A DNA stretch of 21,923 bases from a virus, in IMG/VR virus record IMGVR_UViG_3300025687_000372, positions 1-21,923 of that record; one strand, 5' to 3'. The translations under genes were made by a program, and so were the position numbers. A model generated the notes under the pieces. That model did not search any database, had not been told where the DNA came from, and worked only from the letters and a program-made list of their open reading frames with translations. How positions within the stretch are numbered: the first letter of the stretch is position 1; every line of letters begins with the position of its first letter. Positions 16,024 through 21,923 of the stretch are shown here, in pieces.

Positions 16024-16836
16024 TTAATTTGGCCTAACCCTACCCTCAACAAATGCCTTATCAATATCCTCTCGATATTTTTCGTATTCTTTGATAGACA
16101 TCTTTTTAATTTCGGATTGAGTCCAGACCTTTTCGTTACCAGCAGATGCAGTTTCAACAGCACCTTTAGTTTTCACTGTATCGGCATTGTGTGCATCTCT
16201 AGTGCCCTTAGTATTAGCAGATTGGCTACGCTGGTATTCGCTCTTAAACAGATCAATTGCCCGAGCAGCTAACTTTGCATCAACCCTTTTGAAGAGCCAT
16301 TCTTGAATTTCAGCAGGCTGATTCTCTGCCCAATTCTGAAACTCTTGACTATTCTTAATTGCCTCAAAGTCTGGATGATACTTCTTCAATTCAGCAAAAG
16401 CGGCTGAACGAAGATTATCCTCTCTCACCTTCTTAAGGCTCTTAATCTCTTCTTGAAGAGTTTTCAGCTCATTGCTCACTCTATTGTGGGCTACAGTTTC
16501 GGCAACCGCATAGATGTCTGGATTATCCTCACGAAACCTTTCAAGCTCTTCAGCAGTCTTGGGTGGCGTATAACGCGGCCTCGACTCTGCTATCTGACTC
16601 TCTAGTTCCTTAATCCTATCTTCACGACTGTTGATCTCTTTAGACGCCCACGAACGATGATCTGAATATCGCTTTTCCCAATCAACTTTTGTGTACTTTT
16701 GCGATTCGCCAGAAGGCTCCCCTTCAGGTTCTTGGGTATCTTTAGAAGGTTGACCACTAGTATCCACAACAGTGGGAGCGGTCTCTTTCTTAAGGGCCAC
16801 AGCTCGCATAAGTCCTTGTTCTTCCATATCTGCCAT
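16024..16836 (-). CDS. Capsid scaffold protein, 270 aa
   Basis: A highly charged, mostly helical protein without hydrophobic core segments. Residues 60-95 (RSWASKEINSREDRIKELES) and 120-150 (NELKTLQEEIKSLKKVREDN) look like coiled coils. The N-terminus is disordered and acidic (PEGEPSGESQ). The C-terminus (WTQSEIKKMSIKEYEKYRED then IDKAFVEGRVRPN) forms a small basic helix pair, as in podovirus scaffolds that bind the coat protein. It lies between portal and capsid genes, the standard place. Its start has AAGGGG about 6 bases upstream. No protease motif is seen, so it is probably released intact or degraded rather than self-cleaving. Confidence 0.8.
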   Translation of the reverse strand: MADMEEQGLMRAVALKKETAPTVVDTSGQPSKDTQEPEGEPSGESQKYTKVDWEKRYSDHRSWASKEINSREDRIKELESQIAESRPRYTPPKTAEELERFREDNPDIYAVAETVAHNRVSNELKTLQEEIKSLKKVREDNLRSAAFAELKKYHPDFEAIKNSQEFQNWAENQPAEIQEWLFKRVDAKLAARAIDLFKSEYQRSQSANTKGTRDAHNADTVKTKGAVETASAGNEKVWTQSEIKKMSIKEYEKYREDIDKAFVEGRVRPN

Positions 16837-16858
16837 TTTTAATCCCCTTTAACTAAGG

Positions 16859-16873
16859 CTCACGAAACGTGAG
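16859..16873 (-). promoter_or_regulatory. Intercistronic hairpin before the scaffold gene
   Basis: On the transcribed strand CTCACG-TTT-CGTGAG gives a perfect 6-bp stem, centred in the 82-base gap between the 64-aa gene and the scaffold. No T run follows. It could protect or help process the scaffold-capsid message. The gap holds no promoter that I can see. Confidence 0.45.
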
Positions 16874-16918
16874 GTGGTTAGCCAGCTAGCATCTTCTTCA
16901 GTGCAACAGGGCCTGTAA

Positions 16919-17113
16919 TCAGGGTAGCTGTGCTTTTAGCAAACCTTGTAGAGTCCAGATGAATTTAATCTTTCCCCTAAGCTCGTCTGCATTTTGTTTA
17001 TCACTCACAAGTGTCTTGAGGCTATTCCTCTCTAGGAGGTCAAGGTATTCAGTGAACACTACTTTGTGAGCTTGTAAAGCTTTTGCAGCATTAATTTCAA
17101 TTTTATTTTCCAT
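16919..17113 (-). CDS. Small helical protein between portal and scaffold, 64 aa
   Basis: The protein is almost all helix: ENKIEINAAKALQAHKVVFT, then LLERNSLKTLVSDKQN, then KIKFIWTLQGLLKAQLP. It is compact and moderately basic, with no membrane segment or known motif. Its ATG lies only about 5 bases after the start of transcription predicted for the promoter at 17125-17153. Messages from that promoter would be nearly leaderless, while read-through messages carry a GGGG sequence 4-7 bases before the ATG. A small gene in this position is common in podovirus head operons. I assign no function. Confidence 0.65.
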   Translation of the reverse strand: MENKIEINAAKALQAHKVVFTEYLDLLERNSLKTLVSDKQNADELRGKIKFIWTLQGLLKAQLP

Positions 17114-17124
17114 GCTACCCCTAT

Positions 17125-17153
17125 ATTATACCATATTGAGGAATAAAAGTCAA
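17125..17153 (-). promoter_or_regulatory. Sigma70-type promoter for the head genes (P2)
   Basis: On the minus strand: -35 TTGACT (17153-17148), a 17-base spacer, then extended -10 TGGTATAAT with TATAAT at 17130-17125. Five of six -35 bases and all six -10 bases match consensus. The TGA stop of the portal gene (17152-17150) is part of the -35. The 17 bases TATGGTATAATATAGGG are identical to the promoter at 21793-21821. The predicted start is near 17118. Confidence 0.85.
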
Positions 17154-19246
17154 GCCCCTTCTGGCATCTGATCATTTCCTGCAAACTCTTCCATACCCGG
17201 CTGTGCTGCATTCCCTGGAGCAATAGTTCCATCTCCCGTCCCAGTAGAACCACCAAGCATCCCAGCAGGGCCACCCCCACCCCCCATCATCTGGTTCTGC
17301 ATTCCCACTATCTGAGCCTGTTGAGCAGCCATATCCATATTGTTTAGCACCCTATCAACATCCAGGTCAAGAGACTCTGCAATACCAGAAATGAGATAGG
17401 AGACGTTCACCATTGGCCCAATCTGGGGGTTAGAAGCAAGCTGGAGGAATGTCATCAACCTCTGACTCCTCACTTCCTTTTGAACAAGAGACTGTGTTCC
17501 TGTAGCTTTAATTTCCAAATCACCAACTACATCCAAATCTCCCTCATAGAACTGCATATTCCAATAGAACATATATTTGGCTAGTGGTTCCAACAGAGCA
17601 TCATCAATATTCTTTACAGCGGTTTTGATGTTGAGATTGGCAGCTGACATCAGCATGGACATACCAGAAGCTGTCCGTGTCATGCCAGTAACACCTGTGT
17701 AGCCATGTGAGTAGGATGGAATGCCGGTTGCCTCATCTGCCAACTGCCGCCACCTATCAAACATCTGCATATTCTCAGGGGCTGTATTGGGGAACTTCAA
17801 CCCATATATGCTTTGACCGGGGCCACCAGCCTGCCTGACAAACTTCTTACCTGGATAGATTTTGTAATCCTGTCCGGGGACAAGAGAAGCTTCATCAATA
17901 TCAAATATCAGGTTACCAGCAAGAGCGATGTTATCAACAGCCATGCGGGCATTGCCATTCATCAGGGCCTGCATGTCCTCCATATTTTCAGCAACACCTA
18001 CACCCCAGATGCTATAGGGGTCTTTCTCATAGTGGTACATCATATACGGAATTCGAACAGGCTGGAATGGATTGAGATTGACACGCAACACCTCACCACC
18101 ACACACCCATGCATTGATCTGGACATCCATCACCTCCGGATCTCCAGCAAAGTCTACTAGATCTGCATCAAAACTACGAATAGTGTCAACATCCATCATC
18201 CCCCAATACTCAAACACTTCCCAACGATTGCTATTATCCTGGATGGTGGAGTCTTCGGCTTGCTTCGTATGCTCAAAATCTCTAGACTGGTAGTTAGGGC
18301 CACCCTTAATAGCCTTATCAATATTGTCAGAGTTAAAGTGAGGAGATCGTTTGAGGGCAATCATCTGGGTTTTAGAAAGACGATGACGCTGTATCACCCA
18401 ATCACATTCCTCAATCGACTGAGCCTCCGGATCTGGATAGAAGTTCCACACAGAAACAAACTCAATCTTGGGAACACGTATTTCCTTTTGCTGCAAACTC
18501 CTCTGTCCACCCTCAGATGTCCAACTATTGGAGGTTTTATAGTCGTTGAATGGCCCCTTTACAACACCAGTACCAAGGAGACAAGTTTCAAACAAGCTGT
18601 TCCTCACCACCTTTGTTGCATCACTCTCTCCCAGCTGATCGAATATCAACTTCTCTAAACGACGGGCCTTTACGTCTAATTCGTCTTCTAAGGGCTTCTC
18701 AGGCGTCGGGGGCATGGGGGTAGGCCCTGGCATAGGGGGCATCCCCGGAATGGCTCCTGGAGCCTCCTGTGGCCCCTGAGGGGGTGTTTGCTTACGGGCC
18801 TGTGACATTACATCGAATCCAGCCCCTTTTGGAACCTCCATTCCATCTCCACTATACCCCACATCAAATGGAAGAGAAGTTTCTCCTTCCCCCATAACGT
18901 CCTCCATCCCAAAATCAACAGGAGGAGCAGACTGGGAGGACGTGGTGGGAACAGGAGTGCGTTTAATGCTGATGGGGAGCTTACCAGCAGAGAACAACAA
19001 ATCTATTAGCTGTCCATATGCGGCCAACACCTTGGTCTTTGTAATCTTAACAAACACCTTACTCTTCTCTTCATCCGTGAATCGAACATCCTTATAATAC
19101 TGACCACGATAGTTATGGTAGGATTTAGACCACCTATTTTCCCTTGATGTACGATTTATTTCTGCCCTGCTAAATTTGTGGTGGACATCAGCCACCAAAG
19201 CATTCTTAAACTCTACAGCAATTTCTTTCTCATCAGATGATAACAT
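17150..19246 (-). CDS. Portal protein, 698 aa
   Basis: It lies between large terminase and scaffold and has the size of podovirus portals. The N-terminus (EKEIAVEFKNALVADVHHKF then NRWSKSYHNYRGQYY) is the usual helical entry. About residues 100-186 are a low-complexity Pro/Gly/Met insertion (GAIPGMPPMPGPTPMPPTPE). The body contains FVSVWNFYPDPEAQSIEECD, the stem-region pattern IPYMMYHYEKDPYSIWGVGV, then AENMEDMQALMNG and ATGIPSYSHGYTGVTGMTRT, all typical of this family. The tail is Gly/Met-rich (MMGGGGGPAGMLGG). I chose the ATG at 19246, one base after the terminase stop, over an in-frame TTG four codons upstream with no ribosome site. Confidence 0.87.
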   Translation of the reverse strand: MLSSDEKEIAVEFKNALVADVHHKFSRAEINRTSRENRWSKSYHNYRGQYYKDVRFTDEEKSKVFVKITKTKVLAAYGQLIDLLFSAGKLPISIKRTPVPTTSSQSAPPVDFGMEDVMGEGETSLPFDVGYSGDGMEVPKGAGFDVMSQARKQTPPQGPQEAPGAIPGMPPMPGPTPMPPTPEKPLEDELDVKARRLEKLIFDQLGESDATKVVRNSLFETCLLGTGVVKGPFNDYKTSNSWTSEGGQRSLQQKEIRVPKIEFVSVWNFYPDPEAQSIEECDWVIQRHRLSKTQMIALKRSPHFNSDNIDKAIKGGPNYQSRDFEHTKQAEDSTIQDNSNRWEVFEYWGMMDVDTIRSFDADLVDFAGDPEVMDVQINAWVCGGEVLRVNLNPFQPVRIPYMMYHYEKDPYSIWGVGVAENMEDMQALMNGNARMAVDNIALAGNLIFDIDEASLVPGQDYKIYPGKKFVRQAGGPGQSIYGLKFPNTAPENMQMFDRWRQLADEATGIPSYSHGYTGVTGMTRTASGMSMLMSAANLNIKTAVKNIDDALLEPLAKYMFYWNMQFYEGDLDVVGDLEIKATGTQSLVQKEVRSQRLMTFLQLASNPQIGPMVNVSYLISGIAESLDLDVDRVLNNMDMAAQQAQIVGMQNQMMGGGGGPAGMLGGSTGTGDGTIAPGNAAQPGMEEFAGNDQMPEGA

Positions 19247-19247
19247 A

Positions 19248-20999
19248 TCAATACCCAATTAAAGGATCGGCTGGAATATAATCATTGTATGACACCTGCT
19301 TCTTTGCAAAGAGGAGCCAATCGTCCACTGTACGCTGTCTAGGCTCTTTCATACACATATACCGTAGGGCATCGTATGCATGATCATCAGCATGTGTATC
19401 TACATCTTCTGGATCATTATCCTTAAGGGGGATGGTGGAGAGTTCACGGATGAGATTGTGACAGGTGGAGAAGATTTGAACACCAGGTCTGTCCTTATTC
19501 CGGGTGGATAGTCTCTCATGTATCTGTACCTTTCCAGCCTTCCTATCCTTATTAGCAGGTATGAGTTTCAAACCAACAGAATTCAAAGCCTGCCCTATTG
19601 TATTCTGAAACCCCACCTTATTAAATACAGCTGTATCTACCACCCCTCCCATAGGGGGGTCTTCTTTCTCTGCTTCCGTGATAGCCTCTGCCAGAGCTTC
19701 TCCTGTCAACCCCTTCTTATAAAGCTCCCTATAAATAATCAGAGTGCCATCTGTAGGATCTACAGCCCCCCATAGAACACAGGCTGGGGCACTAAACCCA
19801 TAGTCAACCCCCCTGAAATGCTTCCATACACGGGGGATACGATAGGGCTCTATAACGTGGATAGCTTTCTCGAACTCAGGAAAAGCCTGTCCTTCCAGAA
19901 TATCCCAGTCACCCTCAAGGAGTCTTCTCCTTTCTATCTCAGGCATACTCTGTAGGGTGGCCTCATATCTACCATCCTTCCACAGTATGGGGTTGTCAGC
20001 TAGGGCTGCTGGAATAAAGCGTCTAGTGAGGGGTCGTCCAAATCTATCCTTGTTGAACACAAAAGCTTGTCCCCAAGGAGCCTTATCTATATACCTCTCC
20101 TTCACCCAAACGTGACCGGGTCCACCGGGGTTGGTGGTGGCTCTCATTGCTAAGTGGGGGAGGAGATCGGGGTCTGTAGTACGAAGACGGGTGAATAGAT
20201 AGTTCCAGGGGAATTCTGTTGGGAGCTGTGTAAGCTCATCAAATCCTATCCAAGTGAACTCCTGCCCCTGATACTGATAGACATCCCCATCCTTTTCCAA
20301 ATATCCAAATTCTATACGGGCGCCAGAAGGGAACCTCCATAATTTCTCACTCTCCCTCCACACAGCCTTAGGAAATGCCATGGGGTAGAGGTCACGGGCT
20401 TTCTCCATAAGCTCACGAAGCTCCTTAAGGGAACGACGAAGAATGAGAGCACGATGTTTCTTATTTGTACAGAGACGTAGGGGGTCAATTATAAGGGCTT
20501 CACTCTTACCGGGACCAGCAGCACCCCCGAAGAGAACATCAGTTTCAGAAGCAGAGAGAAATTCAGATTGTTTGGGGAAGGGTTTCCAAGCTACGTTTCT
20601 CTTATTTTCCTCATTACGTAAATCATCATAACTCTCATCATCAAGAATGTCTTCACTGGAAACAACCTTCTTCCCTATCTTAATATCTCCAGCCCTATCA
20701 AGTCTCCTCTTCGCAAGGGACTTAACCTTCCCATCAGCCCCCAATATTTTTCCACCAGCTGTCTTTTCTAGTTTCTTCTCTAACACCATCTTTAATGTAG
20801 GTGGTTGGTGGGGGCCTACATAGTCCACCTTCTGACTACCACTATACCACCTCTGCAACGTGCTGCTTCCTATATCTACCCCATATTCAGCAGAAAGCCA
20901 TGCACAAGCAGAACGCCTGGACATCCCCTCATCGAGGTGCTTCCGAAGTTGTTCTATTCCCTCGGGGGGGACATTATTAAGCTTCGGAGTACGTGGCAT
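19248..20999 (-). CDS. terL: Terminase large subunit (TerL), 583 aa
   Basis: This is the ATPase-nuclease that pumps DNA into the head. Walker A is GGAAGPGKS at 158-166. Walker B is FTWIGFDEL with Asp254-Glu255, and the coupling motif is ATTNPGG at 287-293. The nuclease acids are Asp399 (FRGVDYGF), Asp455 (GVVDTAV) and the DDHAYDALRY cluster at 538-547. The protein is longer than usual at the front. Residues 13-52 (GIEQLRKHLDEGMSRRSACA then SSTLQRWYSG) look like a helix-turn-helix, and residues 60-140 are a charged linker before the ATPase core. The start lies inside the TerS gene, overlapping by 23 bases, and the portal follows after one base. Confidence 0.95.
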   Translation of the reverse strand: MPRTPKLNNVPPEGIEQLRKHLDEGMSRRSACAWLSAEYGVDIGSSTLQRWYSGSQKVDYVGPHQPPTLKMVLEKKLEKTAGGKILGADGKVKSLAKRRLDRAGDIKIGKKVVSSEDILDDESYDDLRNEENKRNVAWKPFPKQSEFLSASETDVLFGGAAGPGKSEALIIDPLRLCTNKKHRALILRRSLKELRELMEKARDLYPMAFPKAVWRESEKLWRFPSGARIEFGYLEKDGDVYQYQGQEFTWIGFDELTQLPTEFPWNYLFTRLRTTDPDLLPHLAMRATTNPGGPGHVWVKERYIDKAPWGQAFVFNKDRFGRPLTRRFIPAALADNPILWKDGRYEATLQSMPEIERRRLLEGDWDILEGQAFPEFEKAIHVIEPYRIPRVWKHFRGVDYGFSAPACVLWGAVDPTDGTLIIYRELYKKGLTGEALAEAITEAEKEDPPMGGVVDTAVFNKVGFQNTIGQALNSVGLKLIPANKDRKAGKVQIHERLSTRNKDRPGVQIFSTCHNLIRELSTIPLKDNDPEDVDTHADDHAYDALRYMCMKEPRQRTVDDWLLFAKKQVSYNDYIPADPLIGY

Positions 21000-21432
21000 C
21001 CTCTATATCACCCTCTATCACTACATCACTCTTGGGAGGAAGAACAAATAAACCAACCTGTCCTGTATGCTCCACTTCCAGTTTCTCCTTCTTAACTATC
21101 CCAATCCTATCCAATACAGTTTGAGCAGCTTGTAGTTTGGTGGAAATATTGGGGACAGGCTTATCGCTAATCAATATCTCGTTAATAGCCCCTATAGCAC
21201 TCCCAGCCTGCTCAACTAACTTCAACTCCAGCATCTCCACCATCTCTTTCTTGAGGGTGCGGATGAGGTCTGGGAGAGCCCCACTGTCTAATTCCATCTC
21301 CCTCTTGACAGCCTTAACATCAAAGTCATGCTTGTAATAGAGAGATAGGAAGGTGGCCTGCCGATCAGTGAGAGGTCTCCCCCTCATCCTCTCTAGCTTC
21401 CCTCGAAGGTCTAATGGTAGAGTAGAGTTCAT
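20977..21432 (-). CDS. terS: Terminase small subunit (TerS), 151 aa
   Basis: It is the first gene before terL and overlaps it by 23 bases. The pattern LTDRQATFLSLYYKHDFDVK then AVKREMELDSGALPDLIRTL is the usual N-terminal DNA-binding helix-turn-helix. It is followed by an oligomerisation helix pair (MVEMLELKLVEQAGSAIGAI and ISTKLQAAQTVLDRIGIVKK) and an acidic tail thought to contact TerL (PPKSDVVIEGDIEDATYSEA). It recognises the packaging site. The start is unsure: ATG at 21432 has no clear ribosome site, while the in-frame ATG at 21387 has GAGGGA about 11 bases upstream and keeps the domain intact. Confidence 0.85.
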   Translation of the reverse strand: MNSTLPLDLRGKLERMRGRPLTDRQATFLSLYYKHDFDVKAVKREMELDSGALPDLIRTLKKEMVEMLELKLVEQAGSAIGAINEILISDKPVPNISTKLQAAQTVLDRIGIVKKEKLEVEHTGQVGLFVLPPKSDVVIEGDIEDATYSEA

Positions 21433-21534
21433 GCTATTCAGTTAAGAATCTAAATGATAAGGGGCTACTTAATGCCCCCAGAAGCTAACAGAAGCTTTTT
21501 AAGAGGCAAAAGAAACCCATATACCTGGGGAAAA

Positions 21535-21549
21535 CTATATACTATATAG
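21535..21549. repeat. AT-rich palindrome CTATATA-C-TATATAG
   Basis: A perfect 15-bp odd palindrome with 7-bp arms around a single central base; it also reads as a 7-bp tandem repeat. It sits about 100 bases before terS, next to the 3' arm of the long-range leader helix. It could be a protein-binding site, or a weak -10-like region without a matching -35. Such a sequence can arise by chance in AT-rich DNA. Confidence 0.4.
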
Positions 21550-21600
21550 CTTCCTGCATACGCAGCGTCAGCACCAGGGAGACTTGGGCTTTATCAGGCG

Positions 21601-21741
21601 CTAGAATTGGCACTCTGGGTGCGGAGAGCTAGCTACTCTCACTAGGGATTGTTTTCCCCGAGGTCTCTTAAGTGTTGGAAGACTTTCGTCTTCAGCCTGT
21701 TTGGGATACAGGGGTAGTCTCAAACCCCATTTCCGTGTCAT
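21601..21741 (-). CDS. Possible small leader gene, 46 aa
   Basis: The frame runs from ATG at 21741 to TAG at 21601 and encodes MTRKWGLRLPLYPKQAEDES, then LPTLKRPRGKQSLVRVASSP and HPECQF. A GGAGG ribosome site lies 8 bases before the ATG, and the codon choice is like neighbouring phage genes. The protein is basic with one acidic cluster and no helix-breaking repeats. It would be the first gene after promoter P1. Against it, the same bases form the stem-loops of the leader, and conservation cannot be tested here. I do not recognise the protein; it could be a translated small gene or a leader peptide. Confidence 0.48.
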   Translation of the reverse strand: MTRKWGLRLPLYPKQAEDESLPTLKRPRGKQSLVRVASSPHPECQF

Positions 21742-21792
21742 ATTCCCATCCTCCGGGTATCAGAGGGCCTTTCTCACTCCTTTGTACCCTAT

Positions 21793-21821
21793 ATTATACC
21801 ATAACAGGGGGGCAATGTCAA
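21793..21821 (-). promoter_or_regulatory. Perfect-consensus sigma70 promoter for the late arm (P1)
   Basis: On the minus strand TTGACA (21821-21816) is followed by exactly 17 bases and TATAAT (21798-21793), with TGG before the -10 making an extended -10. All 12 consensus bases match. The start of transcription is expected near 21786. Seventeen bases around the -10 are identical to promoter P2 at 17119-17135. It points left into the packaging genes. Confidence 0.92.
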
Positions 21822-21872
21822 GCTTTTATGGAGGAGGGAAGTGGCACAAGCAAAAATGGACAAAATGGAGAA

Positions 21873-21887
21873 GGGGGTACATCCCCC
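21873..21887 (-). terminator. GC hairpin upstream of P1, possible weak terminator
   Basis: On the minus strand GGGGG-ATGTA-CCCCC forms a 5-bp all-GC stem, followed by TTCTCCATTTTG, a broken T-rich stretch. It would end transcription entering from beyond the right edge before promoter P1 restarts it. The T run is poor, so this call is weak. The rest of 21822-21899 holds no gene that I can see. Confidence 0.3.
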
Positions 21888-21899
21888 CGCGATGGCCTA

Positions 21900-21923
21900 C
21901 CCCCGGCCCCTGCCCCCCGCCCC
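21900..21923 (-). other. G-quadruplex-type G-run tract at the right edge
   Basis: The minus strand carries four G runs of 4, 6, 4 and 5 bases separated by 1, 2 and 2 bases. This exceeds the usual quadruplex motif (four runs of three with loops up to seven) and would allow four stacked tetrads. It may continue beyond the window. It lies about 80 bases upstream of the -35 of P1. Confidence 0.7.

Larger units (their letters stand above)
21433..21786 (-). promoter_or_regulatory. Structured leader between promoter P1 and terS
   Basis: About 350 nt of transcript precede terS. The predicted RNA has two adjacent stem-loops separated by two bases: CCUGU/ACAGG at 21712-21696, and GAAGAC-GAAA-GUCUUC at 21693-21678, which has a perfect 6-bp stem and a GNRA loop. 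A long-range helix of 13 bp with one bulged base joins 21664-21651 to 21535-21523. It encloses about 115 nt with a GAGAG/CUCUC hairpin (21640-21624) and two 4-bp stems. An alternative GGGGU/ACCCC stem (21728-21711) competes with the first hairpin. No tRNA cloverleaf is seen. A 46-codon reading frame overlaps it. The stems are real as complementarity; folding and function are inferred. Confidence 0.5.

Noticed and set aside
21433-21786. A tRNA or group I intron in the leader
   Set aside because: No acceptor stem with a T-loop GGTTCGAATC-type sequence was found, and no intron core elements could be matched beyond a short GAGACUA. A leader RNA is the simpler reading.
1-21923. Single-subunit phage RNA polymerase promoters
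   Set aside because: I saw no T7-type promoter (TAATACGACTCACTATA or a repeated close variant) upstream of any late gene. The only repeated promoter sequence is the sigma70-type core at 17119 and 21787.
1-21923. CRISPR arrays, insertion sequences and integrase or att sites
   Set aside because: No spaced direct repeats, transposase motifs or recombinase genes were seen. The only tandem repeat is the in-frame 18-bp unit at 9445-9498.

Overview
This window is one transcriptional arm of a tailed, podovirus-like bacteriophage (Caudoviricetes). Every gene I can support lies on the minus strand, so the arm reads from right to left. The order is small terminase, large terminase, portal, scaffold, major capsid protein, head-tail adaptor, nozzle-like tail protein, tail fibre, glycine-rich tail tip, a set of large virion or DNA-ejection proteins, and the start of a virion-associated GH108 lysozyme that runs off the left edge. 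There is no tail tape measure, sheath or long tail-tube gene. This fits a short-tailed phage that builds an ejection apparatus from internal proteins. The murein hydrolase and sigma70-type promoters suggest a Gram-negative (probably proteobacterial) host; no closer host can be read from the sequence.

Region by region (in transcription order): 21900-21923 is an extreme G-run tract on the minus strand. 21793-21821 is a perfect-consensus sigma70 promoter with an extended -10. 21433-21786 is a leader of about 350 nt with several predicted stem-loops, a long-range 13-bp helix and a possible 46-codon gene. 17150-21432 is packaging (TerS, TerL, portal). A second promoter sharing a 17-bp core with the first sits at the portal stop codon and drives the head genes (64-aa protein, scaffold, major capsid) at 15018-17113. 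11872-14967 holds the connector and tail genes, including a 51-aa gene. 9769-11872 is the receptor-binding end. 353-9755 is a block of six virion or ejection genes.

The genes are very tightly packed. Most junctions are TAATG, TGATG or ATGA overlaps, or gaps of a few bases, so translation is probably coupled along the arm. The larger breaks are at the scaffold and capsid genes, where extra dosage is needed; a promoter, long spacers and two intercistronic hairpins sit there.

Two things stand out beyond ordinary annotation. First, positions about 9660-11035 are strikingly GC-rich (sampled 60-base lines give 53-70% GC, against 40-45% on either side). Both edges fall inside genes: the C-terminal end of the tail fibre and the first ~32 codons of the 1038-aa virion protein. 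This looks like a swapped receptor-binding cassette. Second, the late arm appears to use host sigma70 promoters and has a structured leader with two adjacent stem-loops. A processive antitermination element is one testable explanation.
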